Source: Gemmatimonadales bacterium (GTDB lineage Bacteria; Gemmatimonadota; Gemmatimonadetes; Longimicrobiales; Gaopeijiaceae). From it: a stretch of DNA of 46,095 bases. A model generated the notes under the pieces. It did no database searches and was not told the DNA's origin. It was given only the letters and a program-made list of their open reading frames with translations. The translations under genes and the position numbers were made by a program. The first letter of the stretch is position 1. The number at the start of each line of letters is the position of its first letter. Below are positions 1 to 9,117 of this stretch, piece by piece. The stretch spans positions 1-46,095 of the forward strand of contig REED01000114.1 of assembly GCA_007695225.1 (NCBI GenBank), written 5' to 3'.

Positions 1-19
1 GGCTAACCGCCCTAAAATT

Positions 20-48
20 GGGGGGGGGGGGGGGGCGCCCCCCCCCCC
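20..48 (-). terminator. G/C-homopolymer hairpin, possible intrinsic terminator of susD
   Basis: A run of 16 G (20-35) and a run of 11 C (38-48) meet at a GCGC centre, so they can form a perfect hairpin with arms of 12 bases or more. Read on the minus strand, the hairpin lies about 75 bases past the susD stop and is followed by AATTTTAG, a short U-rich tract. That is the form of a rho-independent terminator. Homopolymers this long are error-prone in sequencing, so the exact run lengths are uncertain. Confidence 0.45.
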
Positions 49-122
49 ACGCCCGTCCTTCTTCATCCTTCCCTGAGCTTCATCCCTCCCTGACGTGCAG
101 GGAGCGATTGCGCGTTTCCTGC

Positions 123-1514
123 TCAGCCCCCCAGAGTTGCGGGGACATTGGGGTTCCTGTCCCGTTCAGAGACAGGAATATCCAGACAGAGGGGCCCGCC
201 CTGGGTCGGATCCACCGAGAGACCCCGGCGGTTTTCCACGAACAGGGGGGTGTGACCGGGGTGGGACGGGTTCTCCCACTCGGGAAGGTCCAGCGTCCCC
301 GGGGTGTTCCGCTCCGCCCACCGGCGCTCGTCACCCATCCGCCGGCCTTCCAGCCAGAGCTCGATGTTGCGCTCCCTCTTGAGGAAGGTCCAGGCTTCTT
401 CGGCGCTGTTCGCCACCCATGGGACCAGCGGCTGCCCGTCGTTGTCGCTGATGTTCCGGGTGCGGACGTGGTTGATGAGGGTCATGGCGTCGTTGAAGCT
501 CCCTGAGCCCGCCCCCTGGAGGATGGCCTCGGCCTCCACCAGTCGCATCTCCCAACCGCTGGCCAGGTTGATGTCATCATCCCGGCTGGCATACTTCCGC
601 TGCGGGATATAGGGAACCTGGCCGAACCCCGAAAGGCTTCCCACGGCCACGCTGTGGTTCGGGTCCACCGCCCATGGCGTACGGGGATCTCCGGTCTCGG
701 TGTAGTAGTCCTCGAACCAGGTGAACCGCACCGTGTGGGACCGGAAGGTGCCGCTGGTGGCCTCGGCGATGTAGTTGTAGAGCGACTCTTCCGAGGAGCT
801 CAACTCCACCGTGATCCGGAAGTTGTCCGGCACCTGCCGGGCGTCCGCCAGGGCCTCGGCCCAGTTCCCCAGCCAGAGATGGGCCGAGGCCCGTCCCGCC
901 AGCGCCGCGTGGCGCTGCTGGTCGCTGGTGGCCCGCTGGTGGGCCGCCGTGAAGTTCTCCACCGCCCGCTCGAAGTAGGGTGCGGTAGTCCCGGCATGGT
1001 AGGCCGGGGGATCGACGTTGGTGGGATCCTGGGAGGGGATCACGGCGTCACACCAGTTCTCTCCCAAAAGGCGATACGACCAGCCGGCCCAGAGGTGGGC
1101 CTGATGGAGCATGTTGTCCGTCGCCCCGACCTCGGTGAAACGGGCGATGGCCGTCTCGGTGATGAACCGCGCCTCATGGAAGGCGGTGAACCCGCTTCCG
1201 AATCCCTCCTGGATATGTCCCGCGTGGATGTAGACGGGATTCCCCCAGGCGCCGGTCTGGCCTCCGGGGAAGACCTCGCGGCCGATGAGGGCCAGATCCT
1301 GGGCCAGTGCGCGGAAGTTGATGGAGATGGCCCGCTTGGCGCCGTTGATGAGCCCCGGCTGGGCGGCAGGCGCCGCCAGGAATTCATCCTGCACCGGTCC
1401 CGGGTTGGTGACGTCGCACCCGGAAGCCAGAACGGTCATGGTGAGGAGCCCCATGCCCAGGAGCCCCGTTCGCTTGAAGCCTTGTGAAGTCGTGGATTGC
1501 ATCGTGGGTCCCAT
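123..1514 (-). CDS. SusD/RagB-like outer-membrane nutrient-binding lipoprotein
   Basis: Surface lipoprotein that should cap the SusC-type transporter encoded just upstream and help capture an oligomeric substrate for TonB-dependent import. The 463-residue product has a lipoprotein signal ending LASGC (Cys about residue 33), followed by the DVTNPGPV segment typical of SusD mature N-termini. The C-terminal half has the pattern of this family: WEMRLVEAEAILQGAG, then FLKRERNIELWLEGRRMGDERRW. It begins 2 bases after the susC stop (TGAGGATG), so translation is coupled. A second in-frame ATG at 1502 is also possible and leaves GAGG about 12 bases upstream. The substrate cannot be told from sequence. 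No glycoside hydrolase is adjacent, so a peptide or other oligomer is as likely as a glycan. Confidence 0.9.
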   Translation of the reverse strand: MGPTMQSTTSQGFKRTGLLGMGLLTMTVLASGCDVTNPGPVQDEFLAAPAAQPGLINGAKRAISINFRALAQDLALIGREVFPGGQTGAWGNPVYIHAGHIQEGFGSGFTAFHEARFITETAIARFTEVGATDNMLHQAHLWAGWSYRLLGENWCDAVIPSQDPTNVDPPAYHAGTTAPYFERAVENFTAAHQRATSDQQRHAALAGRASAHLWLGNWAEALADARQVPDNFRITVELSSSEESLYNYIAEATSGTFRSHTVRFTWFEDYYTETGDPRTPWAVDPNHSVAVGSLSGFGQVPYIPQRKYASRDDDINLASGWEMRLVEAEAILQGAGSGSFNDAMTLINHVRTRNISDNDGQPLVPWVANSAEEAWTFLKRERNIELWLEGRRMGDERRWAERNTPGTLDLPEWENPSHPGHTPLFVENRRGLSVDPTQGGPLCLDIPVSERDRNPNVPATLGG

Positions 1515-1516
1515 CC

Positions 1517-4500
1517 TCAGAAGGTGACGCGGAGGGAGAAGCGCAGAATCGCAGGAGCCGGGGTCCGCTCGGAAGCGTTACCGATTCCCTCGTTGCTGGG
1601 CCCGCTGTCCGAGGAGAGCTCGATGTCGGACCAGGGAATCTCCTTGTACCACTGGTAGACGTTGTTCAGCGTCACCGTGAGGTTGGCGTTGGAAACCGCC
1701 GCCGGGAAGGCAAAGTCCACCGGCACCGTGGCCGCGATGGCCCGGAGCTTGAAGAAGTCCGCCTTGAACCAGTAGTCCCGAGCCGCTCCGGGAGTGCAGC
1801 GCTCCCGCCAGAGAGCAGGGGTGTCGTCCTTCAGCCGGATGTCGTTGGCCGGATCCACGTAGTGGGGGAAGCAAAGGGGTGAGCGCACCGACCGTCCGAT
1901 GGGAATCGGGTTGATGTTGAGCCAGTTGCCGCCCCGGTACTCGCCTCGGGCGGAGAGGGTGATGTTCCCCGGGGTCCGCACCGTCAGGCTGGGGGTGACG
2001 TATCGGGTGGGGAAGCGGGGTCCGATGGCGGTATTTTCGTTCCCGCTCTCATAGACCCAGGGGCCGATTTCGTCAGGATTCGCCACCCTCCGGCCCCAGG
2101 ACACTGGCACCGGCTCTCCCACCATGATCCGACCACTGAGGGCGTTGAAGTCCTGCTGTCCACCCAGGTCCAGGACCTTGGAATTGTTGGTGGAGAAGCC
2201 CAGACCCGCATCCACGCCCCAGTCGGGCGTCTGGACCAGGGTCCCGTTCAACTGCACCTCGATCCCCTTGTTCTCCAGCTCACCCACGTTCTCGAGCTGC
2301 GACGAGGCGAAGCCCAGAGAGGGGATGGCGGAGACGTTCATGAGGGCGTCGGACGTCTTCTGACTGAAGTAGGTGAACTGGGCGGAGAAGCGCTCGTTCA
2401 GTCCGCTCCAATCGAACCCGAACTCCGTCTCGGCGGTGATCTCAGGTCCCAGGTCGGGGTTTCCGCGGTTGGAGGGCCGGAAGGCCGGATCCCCCAGGAA
2501 CCCGACGGGATTCCAGGTCCGCACGGCGTCGAAGGTCCCAGGCGCCCGGCCGGACTGGCCGTAGGCGCTCCGGAGGCGAAGGGTTCCGAAGTCGGGATTC
2601 CAGAAGTCCTCATCGCTCACCACCCAGGCCAGGCTGGCCTTGGGGTAGGTCTGGAGTCCGAAGCCCTCACCGAAGGCGCTGTTTCCGTCCACCCGGAGTC
2701 CCAGGGTGAGGAAGTACTTGTCGGAGAGGTCCAGCACATTCTGGAAGAAGAATCCGGCGTTCCAGACCTTTTCCCGATCCTCTTCGGAGCGGCGGTTGGC
2801 GCCGGAACTGACGGTGGGCTCGGCGGCGCCGGGAAAGATCTGCCCCACTCCGATCACGCGGCGGGTGTCACTTCCGATGGCCTGGCCACCCCAGGAGAAG
2901 TTGGAACGGAGGGCATCGGTGAGACCGAAGCGGTAGGTCCCCACGTAGTCGAAGGTGAGGAGACGCTTCTGGAAGACGTCGGCGGAAAGGGATCCGTCCG
3001 GGAACTCCCAGAACCCGAAGGGCATGAGGTTCCGGACCTCCTGCTGGGCGTAGTCGTAGCCCACGGTGAACCGGTTGGTCAGATCGGCCAGGGGCGTGTA
3101 GTTGAAGGTCACACCCGAGGTCATGCGCTCGAGCCACTGCTGGTAGTCGTAGTCCAGCGCGTCCGCCACGATCCGGGGGTCACCATTGGAGAAGTAGTTC
3201 CGCTCCTGACGCATGATCTGGAGCTCGATCCCCGAGAGGTTGTTCCCGGTGGGGGTGGCCTGCTGCCACTGGCGGGTGAGGCCCGTGTTCCACTGGATCT
3301 GGAGGTTGTTCAGGGGAGACATGGTGAAGTTCCCCTGGAAGTTGTACTTGGTCAGCTCGTCCAGGGGGAGCATCCCCTCGTCGTCCTGATACTGTCCGGA
3401 GAGGAAGTACTGGAGTCCCTCGCCGCCGCCACGAACCGACATGTTGTAGGTCTGGTACCACTGAGTGCCCGGCCAGCGGCAGCCGCCATCCAGGCTCGTG
3501 TTCACACCCTGCCAGCGCTCATCGTCGGTGACGCAGTCCCTGCTGAACTCGCCACCGTCATAGCCGCTGCCCCACCAGGGGGCTTTCAGGAAGTGCTCCA
3601 TGTGCTGGTAGTTGACCCCGTTGACCCCGTACTTCCGGGCCCACCCGGTCCCCTGCTGGATCTCGGCCGTCCAGACCGGAGCCCCCACGGACCCCCGCTT
3701 GGTGAAGATCTGGATCACCCCGGCGGAGGCCTCGGTCCCGTAGAGGGTGGTGGCCGCCGACCCCTTGATGATCTCGATCCGCTCGATGTCGTTGGGATTG
3801 ATGTTGTCCAGGGGAGAAGAATTCACCTGGGCGCCGCGGCCCTGGGTCATCCCCGGTGTCCGGGAGAGGGGGAAGTGGCCGTCCATCATCCGCACCCCAT
3901 CGATGTAGATGATGGGCTGGTTGGTCATGGAGACGGAGGAGTTCCCCCGGAGACGGATGGAGGTCCCGGAGCCCAGCTGGGCACCACCGCTGGTCAGGTC
4001 CACGCCCGGCGCCACGCCCTGGAGCATGTCGGTGGTGGAGGTGGGGCGATCCCGCACATCGGCGATGTTGAGCTGGGTGATGGAGTTTCCGATCTCCCGC
4101 CGCCGGGCCGCACCCGCGGCACCGGTGACCACGACCTCATCCAGCGAGAGGGCCTCGGAGGTGAGGGCGAAGTCCACGACCACGGTCCCACCGGCCTCTA
4201 CCGTGATCTCCTCGCTGGCGGTGCGAAGGCCCAGGCGCTGCGCCCGGAGCTCGTGGGTACCGGCAGGGACGTTCAGGATCACGAAGCGGCCGTCAGCCCG
4301 GGAGAGGCTCCCCACCTGAAGACCGGCCACGTAGACCTGGACCTCGGAAAGGGGGGCCCCGGACTGGGCATCCAGCACGCGACCGGTGACCTGACCGGTC
4401 TGGGCTTCCAACGCGGCGCCGGGTAGCGCCATCAGAGCGAGCAGCAACCCACCCATCACCATCCCCCAACGGGGTTGGCGTGGTGACGCGCCGACGCTTC

Positions 4501-4522
4501 CTTGTCGAACATCGCTGAGCAT
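1517..4522 (-). CDS. SusC/RagA-family TonB-dependent outer-membrane transporter
   Basis: A 1001-residue TonB-dependent receptor that forms the import channel partnered by the downstream SusD. In order: signal peptide (hydrophobic core GGLLLALMALPGA, cleavage near LEAQ), a carboxypeptidase-regulatory-like beta-sandwich (about 45-125, QVTGRVLDAQSGAPL), a plug domain (about 140-250, DMLQGVAPGVDL and ATTLYGTEASAGVIQIFTKRG), then a long beta-barrel ending RFSLRVTF with the terminal Phe of outer-membrane proteins. The start at 4522 is supported by AAGGAG six bases upstream. The N-terminal segment DEVVVTGAAGAARRREIGNSI matches the style of Gemmatimonadota SusC proteins. A TTGACA promoter is visible upstream. 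The imported substrate is unknown. Confidence 0.95.
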   Translation of the reverse strand: MLSDVRQGSVGASPRQPRWGMVMGGLLLALMALPGAALEAQTGQVTGRVLDAQSGAPLSEVQVYVAGLQVGSLSRADGRFVILNVPAGTHELRAQRLGLRTASEEITVEAGGTVVVDFALTSEALSLDEVVVTGAAGAARRREIGNSITQLNIADVRDRPTSTTDMLQGVAPGVDLTSGGAQLGSGTSIRLRGNSSVSMTNQPIIYIDGVRMMDGHFPLSRTPGMTQGRGAQVNSSPLDNINPNDIERIEIIKGSAATTLYGTEASAGVIQIFTKRGSVGAPVWTAEIQQGTGWARKYGVNGVNYQHMEHFLKAPWWGSGYDGGEFSRDCVTDDERWQGVNTSLDGGCRWPGTQWYQTYNMSVRGGGEGLQYFLSGQYQDDEGMLPLDELTKYNFQGNFTMSPLNNLQIQWNTGLTRQWQQATPTGNNLSGIELQIMRQERNYFSNGDPRIVADALDYDYQQWLERMTSGVTFNYTPLADLTNRFTVGYDYAQQEVRNLMPFGFWEFPDGSLSADVFQKRLLTFDYVGTYRFGLTDALRSNFSWGGQAIGSDTRRVIGVGQIFPGAAEPTVSSGANRRSEEDREKVWNAGFFFQNVLDLSDKYFLTLGLRVDGNSAFGEGFGLQTYPKASLAWVVSDEDFWNPDFGTLRLRSAYGQSGRAPGTFDAVRTWNPVGFLGDPAFRPSNRGNPDLGPEITAETEFGFDWSGLNERFSAQFTYFSQKTSDALMNVSAIPSLGFASSQLENVGELENKGIEVQLNGTLVQTPDWGVDAGLGFSTNNSKVLDLGGQQDFNALSGRIMVGEPVPVSWGRRVANPDEIGPWVYESGNENTAIGPRFPTRYVTPSLTVRTPGNITLSARGEYRGGNWLNINPIPIGRSVRSPLCFPHYVDPANDIRLKDDTPALWRERCTPGAARDYWFKADFFKLRAIAATVPVDFAFPAAVSNANLTVTLNNVYQWYKEIPWSDIELSSDSGPSNEGIGNASERTPAPAILRFSLRVTF

Positions 4523-4653
4523 GCCGGACTCCTTGCCTTCCGAGGGTCATGACAGGCCCATCCCGGATGCGGCAAAGCTGGGCCGGGTGGGCCGAATCGA
4601 GGGTGGCCCATGGGTTTTTTATCGCACCCCAGGCATACCCTACCGAACTTCGC

Positions 4654-4683
4654 ACCTTATGGGGGCTTGCTCTCGGTTGTCAA
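4654..4683 (-). promoter_or_regulatory. Candidate sigma-70 promoter of the susCD operon
   Basis: On the minus strand a perfect -35 TTGACA (4683-4678) is followed after 18 bases by TAAGGT (4659-4654) as a weak -10. A 17-base spacing gives ATAAGG. It lies about 130 bases upstream of the susC start, in an intergenic stretch (4523-4785) with no other gene. The call rests on consensus match only. Confidence 0.45.
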
Positions 4684-4785
4684 GCAACTCCCTCACAGCT
4701 TGCTGGCGGAGGGGGATGGAAAGGAGCTGACACCTCCCTGGATCAGGAGGGTGGGCTGGAAGTACGGAGAGAGAGGTTTCGGGGC

Positions 4786-5499
4786 TCAGCCCGAGCCGCC
4801 GGGAAGGTGCCGGCGGGCTTCCTCCTTTCTCCGGCGGCGCGCCTGACGGGCATTCTCTCCGGGGTAGCGGCTGGAAACCTCCACCCCACCCATGAAGGCA
4901 AACCCCGTCACCCGGATGATGGGAGCGTCGGGGGGCGCAGGCGCCCCCGCCTCCGTATCCTCTTCGAAGCCTCCCATGAAGGCGAATCCATCCGTCTCCA
5001 CCCGGACACCGGGGGGAACGATGATCTCCACCGCGCCCATGACCGCCCCGGCATGGATGTGGATGGGCTCTCCGGAGAAGAGGGCTTCCCGAAAATCCAG
5101 TTCCACCCCACCCATGAACCCGAAGGCGCGGATCTTTCGAGCAGGGATCCAGGCACCCTTCCGGACACGCCCGCTCCAGATCGCCACCTCGGTCTGTCGC
5201 TCGGGGGTCCGGGAGGGATGGAGACGTCGATCGGGGCGTTCGGACCCCCCCGTGGCCGCCTTTTGCCGGGGCTCGAGACGCCCACCTCCCCTCACCGGGT
5301 CTGGTGCACCGGGGCCCTCCAAAGAGGGGAGATCCGCCAGGAGTGCCTGGAGCTCATCGCGGGTGCGGGCCTTGTGGGCCCGCTCTACCCGTCGTTCGAA
5401 CTCCTCGATCTCCAGCCGGTCCCGGGCGTAGTGCTCGCAAAGGGCCTCCACGATCCGATCACGTTCCACCGGATGGGCGCCTTTCGGATCCGGACTCAT
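4786..5499 (-). CDS. DUF1707 SHOCT-like / LiaF-like C-terminal domain protein
   Basis: A 237-residue protein with two recognisable parts. Residues about 8-60 (DRIVEALCEHYARDRLEIEEFERRV and DELQALLADLP) are the DUF1707 SHOCT-like helical domain. Residues about 125-215 are the LiaF-type cell-wall-response domain, with the recurring pattern GGVELDF, MGAVEIIVPPGVRVETDG, FAFMGGFEE and FAFMGGVEV. LiaF-type proteins act in envelope-stress signalling in other bacteria. No transmembrane helix is seen here, so this one may be cytoplasmic. The middle (60-115) is Arg/Pro-rich and probably disordered. Its ATG overlaps the upstream amidohydrolase stop as ATGA, so it is the last gene of that operon. A role in envelope-stress sensing is inferred, not shown. 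Confidence 0.8.
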   Translation of the reverse strand: MSPDPKGAHPVERDRIVEALCEHYARDRLEIEEFERRVERAHKARTRDELQALLADLPSLEGPGAPDPVRGGGRLEPRQKAATGGSERPDRRLHPSRTPERQTEVAIWSGRVRKGAWIPARKIRAFGFMGGVELDFREALFSGEPIHIHAGAVMGAVEIIVPPGVRVETDGFAFMGGFEEDTEAGAPAPPDAPIIRVTGFAFMGGVEVSSRYPGENARQARRRRKEEARRHLPGGSG

Positions 5500-7205
5500 G
5501 GGGCGAATCCTCCTCCTGATGGATCTTCAGTTGCCCATACCAGGGCCCCATCCACGAAGGTCATCTCGGCATGGAGCTCGGTGACGAATTCATGCGGGTA
5601 CAACTGGAAGGGGCTCTGGGAAAGGACCACCAGGTCCCCACGTTTTCCGACCTCGATGGTCCCCGTCTCGGTTTCCATCCCTCCGGCCCAGGCCCCACCG
5701 AGAGTGTGCGCCGTCATGGCTTCGGACAGTGAGAGGCATTCATCGGGGGAACCGAAGGTTCGAGTCCCAGGGGAAAACCCCGGCATCGAGGCTGCGTGCA
5801 CCTCACGCGCCACCGCCGCCGCCAGGGCACAGCGGGGGTCCAGGGGCGCCACTGTCCAGTCCGACCCCAGCGCCAGCCTGGCCCCGGCCCGATGGAGGGT
5901 ACCGTAGGCGAAGGCGCCAGCGATGCGCCGGGCCCCGATGCGAGCTTCGGCCCAGCCGCCGTCGTCGGCAAGGTGGGCAGGTTGAACGGACAGGGCCACA
6001 TGGGGAGCGTCGGCCATCCGGATTCCTTCCGGTGTCATGTGCTGGGCATGTTCGACTCGAAGGCGAAGATCGGCCTTCGGACGACCCTCCGCCACTTCGG
6101 CGTACACCTTGAGGAGCCAGTCCACCGCCCGGTCCCCGATGGCGTGGACCGCGGGCTGAAGTCCAGCCTCCACTGCCTCGAAGATTCCGGTCCGGAGCTC
6201 TCCCAGGTCGGTGATGGGGCCCCCCGCAGAGGTGGGATCATGGGCGTAGGGCTCGTGGAACCAGGCGGTCCCTGCACCCAACGATCCATCCACGAATCCC
6301 TTCACCAGCCCCCAGCGGAGCCGGGCATCGCCTCGGCCCTCGTCCTCGATGAGTTCCTGCATCCGCCGACGATGCGCGATGGGAACCGCCGCCACCACCC
6401 GAAGGGGAAGGCGTCCGGACGCGTGGAGGCCTCGGAGGATCGCGAGGGAAGCCCAACTCTCCTCCGGGCTCTGGATGGCTCCCATGTCATGGACCTGGGT
6501 CACGCCCCTGGAGAGGGCATGGAGGGCGGCCGCCCGCAGGGCGCCCTCCCGATCGGCCGGAGAGGGGGGCGGAATCCGCTGGGCCAGCGGGTCGAGGGCG
6601 GATTCCCGAAGGATCCCGGTGGGCAGTCCCGGAGTTCCGTGGCCCCCCGCGCCCTCCCGATCGATGCGGCCCCGCTCCGGATCGGGGGTCTCGCCGTCGA
6701 TCCCTGCCCGCTCGAGCGCCAGGGAATTGGCCACGCCCACGTGCAGGTCCGTGCGGAGGAGAAGGACGGGATGCTCCGGGACAACTCGGTCCAGCCACCC
6801 ACGATGGGGGAGCTCCCCTCCCCAGAGGTGCTCGTCCCACCCTCCCCCCAGGATCCACTCCCCCTTCGGCGTGGAGTGGGCCCGGTCCGCCACCCGGCGG
6901 ACCAGCTCCTCCGGTGAGTCCACGCCCCGCAGGTCGACACGAAAGAGATCCAGCCCCCCCGCCTGGAGGTGCACATGGGCATCCACGAAACCCGGCATGA
7001 GAAACCGCCCCTCCAGCTCCAGGACCGCCGTCCCCGGTCCTTTCAGGGAAGCCACCTGTGCACGGGGACCCACCGCCTGGATCCGGTCCCCCTTGAGGGC
7101 CACGGCCCATCCCTCCCTTGGGGGACCATCTTCGGGCCGGCCGGTCCAGATCCACCCACCCGTGAGGATGCGATCGGCCGGGCCGGAAACGTGATCAGAC
7201 GCCAT
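5496..7205 (-). CDS. YtcJ-like amidohydrolase (amidohydrolase family 3)
   Basis: Metal-dependent hydrolase of 569 residues. The N-terminal beta-sandwich leads into PGFVDAHVHL with the metal-binding His-x-His (H77, H79). Further family marks are GGGWDEHLWGG, VHAIGDRAVDWLL (metal His), RVEHAQHMTPEGI and the catalytic-Asp region LGSDWTVAPLDP. It ends with the usual GTIEVGKRGDLVVLSQSPF return to the beta-sandwich. Enzymes of this group hydrolyse amide or formamide-like substrates, but the natural substrate is rarely known. It overlaps the M20 peptidase by 11 bases upstream and the DUF1707 gene by 4 bases downstream, so the three form one operon. The company of a peptidase suggests N-acyl or peptide catabolism (inference). 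Confidence 0.9.
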   Translation of the reverse strand: MASDHVSGPADRILTGGWIWTGRPEDGPPREGWAVALKGDRIQAVGPRAQVASLKGPGTAVLELEGRFLMPGFVDAHVHLQAGGLDLFRVDLRGVDSPEELVRRVADRAHSTPKGEWILGGGWDEHLWGGELPHRGWLDRVVPEHPVLLLRTDLHVGVANSLALERAGIDGETPDPERGRIDREGAGGHGTPGLPTGILRESALDPLAQRIPPPSPADREGALRAAALHALSRGVTQVHDMGAIQSPEESWASLAILRGLHASGRLPLRVVAAVPIAHRRRMQELIEDEGRGDARLRWGLVKGFVDGSLGAGTAWFHEPYAHDPTSAGGPITDLGELRTGIFEAVEAGLQPAVHAIGDRAVDWLLKVYAEVAEGRPKADLRLRVEHAQHMTPEGIRMADAPHVALSVQPAHLADDGGWAEARIGARRIAGAFAYGTLHRAGARLALGSDWTVAPLDPRCALAAAVAREVHAASMPGFSPGTRTFGSPDECLSLSEAMTAHTLGGAWAGGMETETGTIEVGKRGDLVVLSQSPFQLYPHEFVTELHAEMTFVDGALVWATEDPSGGGFAP

Positions 7206-8406
7206 TAGAGAGAAAGCTCCGGGTGAATCGGGAAAGGATGGAGGCTGCGGCCCGGAGTTCCTCTACCGGAACGAATTCGTCCGCAGTGTGGGCCTTGCCG
7301 ATGGAACCGGGACCGAAACAGAGGGCGGGGATGCCGGCCTCCAGAAACCATGCGGCCTCCACCCAGGCGCTCATCCCAGCGAGCCCCATGGGGCGGCCCA
7401 TGGCCTGGCCGGCGGCCTGAAGCGCCCTGGGGAGAGGGTGCGTACCAGGGAGGTCGCCGGGCGGACGCCGGAGCGTGGGGATCACGGTGACCTCCCCCCG
7501 GGGATCCACCCGGGTCACTTCCTCTCCGAGGGCGGCGAGCCATTCCCCCATCTCTTCCGGACGTTGGCCTGGAAGGAGCCGAGCCTCCAGCACCAGCTCA
7601 CATCGGTCCGGATAGACGGAAGGGGCGGTTCCCCCCCGAATGGTGCCGGCGTGGATGGAGCCAGATCCCAGCAGGGGATGGGTCACGGCCGACGCCAGGC
7701 GGTCCTCGACGCCGTCCAGCGCCGCCAAGAAGCGGCCGGCCAGACGGATGGCATCGCATCCCTGGTCAGGGCGCGATCCGTGGGCCGCCCTACCGCGGAA
7801 CTCGACCCTCCACCAGGCAAACCCCTTGTTCGCCGGCATCACCTGGAGGGAGGTGGGCTCGCAGACCACCGCGGCGTCGGCTCTCAGCCCCTCCGCCAGG
7901 AGGGCCTCCAGCCCGCGGGAGGCGTGCTCTTCATCGGAGGTCAGGACCACCAGCAGTTCGCCCCGGCGGGGCCGCCCCTGGAGCGCCATGTCCCGAGCCG
8001 CACAGAGAAGGGCCGCCACTCCACCTTTCATGTCGCAGCTTCCCCGTCCGTACAGGCGACCCTCCCGGATCGATGGTTCGAAGGGGGAAACGGTCATCCC
8101 CTCCACCCCCACCGTGTCCAGATGTCCGTTCAGGATGAGTGAAGGCCCCTCACCTCCGATCCGGGCCACGAGGCTGGTCCGCCCCGGGGCCCACTCATGG
8201 GTCTCCACTCCGAATCCCCAGGTGGAGAGGAGGTCGCCGCAGAGGGACGCAGCAGGGGCCTCTCCTCCGCCACCCGCTTCCAGGGCGGGGTTCACGGTGG
8301 GAAGCCTCACCAGCGCCTCGGTGAGGGACACGACATCCCCTTCCAGGAGCCGGGGGGCAAGGGAAGTGGACAGGGCTCGGATCCTCAGGGAGTGGAGGGA
8401 GACCAC
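7195..8406 (-). CDS. M20-family metallopeptidase (ArgE/DapE/carboxypeptidase G2 type)
   Basis: A zinc-dependent amino-acid deacylase or exopeptidase of up to 403 residues. Visible motifs: NGHLDTVG (H95, D97, first metal ligand and activating Asp), GRGSCDMKGG (bridging Asp125), SDEEHASRG (general-base Glu159 and Glu160), and the C-terminal ligand in FGPGSIGKAHTADEFV. A lid or dimerisation domain with RGRAAHGSRPDQG lies between. ArgE, DapE and general carboxypeptidases cannot be separated here, but no arg or dap genes are near. The start shown is a GTG with GGTGAG upstream. An internal GTG before SLTEALVRLPTVNP is an alternative that would remove about 25 residues not usual in the family. It is the first gene of the operon with the amidohydrolase. 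Confidence 0.9.
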   Translation of the reverse strand: MVSLHSLRIRALSTSLAPRLLEGDVVSLTEALVRLPTVNPALEAGGGGEAPAASLCGDLLSTWGFGVETHEWAPGRTSLVARIGGEGPSLILNGHLDTVGVEGMTVSPFEPSIREGRLYGRGSCDMKGGVAALLCAARDMALQGRPRRGELLVVLTSDEEHASRGLEALLAEGLRADAAVVCEPTSLQVMPANKGFAWWRVEFRGRAAHGSRPDQGCDAIRLAGRFLAALDGVEDRLASAVTHPLLGSGSIHAGTIRGGTAPSVYPDRCELVLEARLLPGQRPEEMGEWLAALGEEVTRVDPRGEVTVIPTLRRPPGDLPGTHPLPRALQAAGQAMGRPMGLAGMSAWVEAAWFLEAGIPALCFGPGSIGKAHTADEFVPVEELRAAASILSRFTRSFLSNGV

Positions 8407-8686
8407 GGATGACTCACCCGAAAACTGCGGCTCGAGTCACAGATTTCCGGCGATCGCAGCTTCTGGGGAGAGGGGTCGGGGGTGGGAGTGGTGACGGCAG
8501 CCCCGAGGATCACCGAAGGGAGAAACCTGACATCGGGACTGAGTTGAAAACCCTTGAGGGAACCACGCTCCCTCGGCGCTGCGTCGAGAGTCCCGGGCCG
8601 CTGAGCAGGATGGAACACAGGGAACGATTCTTGCAGAACACAGCCCTGGAACCTACCCCCCCCGGTCCCGAACAGGAGTCCGCCTG
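8407..8686. other. Divergent intergenic region, no clear gene
   Basis: About 280 bases between the minus-strand M20 gene and the plus-strand sORF. No credible coding frame was seen. A hairpin with arms GAGGGA and TCCCTC lies near 8556-8574, and TTGCAG near 8632 could be a weak -35 for the sORF. Promoters for both flanking genes should lie here, but no strong consensus is visible. Confidence 0.4.
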
Positions 8687-8860
8687 ATGCGCGCCACGCT
8701 CTCCCTCCCCCTTCTGGGGGCCGCAGTTCTCACCCTCGGCGCGCTGGCCCTCCGGCTCACACGTGGCCAGGGCCTCTTTTCCCGTCCTCGGGTTCAGCGG
8801 TCCCCTCAGGCGGCAGACTCGCGCTCCCTTCCCGAACGACTCCGGGAACGAGGTCTCTGA
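8687..8860 (+). CDS. Small single-span membrane protein, 57 residues, hypothetical
   Basis: An ATG preceded by AGGAG with an 8-base gap opens a 57-codon frame ending in TGA at 8858-8860. The N-terminal 22 residues (MRATLSLPLLGAAVLTLGAL and on) form a hydrophobic span, followed by a basic linker and the charged tail SLPERLRERGL. It ends 23 bases before the convergent ferredoxin gene. The good ribosome-binding site and the signal-anchor-like start favour a real gene, but there is no family recognition. It could be a small membrane protein or a chance frame. Confidence 0.4.
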   Translation: MRATLSLPLLGAAVLTLGALALRLTRGQGLFSRPRVQRSPQAADSRSLPERLRERGL

Positions 8861-8883
8861 ACTGAAGTGGGATCAGTCCCCTG

Positions 8884-9117
8884 TCATTCGAAGTGGACGC
8901 TGTTCTTCTCGATGTAGCTGGTCCACTCCGGGGGAACGTCGGTATCCGGGAAGATGGCCTGCACGGGACACTCCGGTTCGCAGGCACCGCAGTCGATGCA
9001 CTCATCTGGATGGATGTAGTACTGATCGTCGCCCTCGTAGATGCAGTCCACCGGGCAGACCTCGACGCAGCTCGCGTCCTTGGTCCCGATGCAGGGCTCC
9101 GTGATAATGTATGCCAT
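8884..9117 (-). CDS. fdxA: Seven-iron (3Fe-4S/4Fe-4S) ferredoxin
   Basis: A 77-residue soluble electron carrier. The first cluster motif is C9-x7-C17-x3-C21-P, typical of the 3Fe-4S site of seven-iron ferredoxins, with a further Cys at 25. The second is C40-x2-C43-x2-C46-x3-C50-P, a classical 4Fe-4S site. The segments [13 protein letters not shown] and [17 protein letters not shown] and the tail [11 protein letters not shown] closely match Thermus/actinobacterial-type ferredoxins. It donates low-potential electrons; the partner is not evident. It is monocistronic by spacing, with a 270-base leader region that carries one copy of the dispersed repeat. Confidence 0.95.
   Translation of the reverse strand: MAYIITEPCIGTKDASCVEVCPVDCIYEGDDQYYIHPDECIDCGACEPECPVQAIFPDTDVPPEWTSYIEKNSVHFE

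Noticed and set aside
3593-4426. 277-codon plus-strand frame within susC
   Set aside because: It is a GC-rich antisense shadow of a clear SusC gene, rich in Gly, Pro and His.
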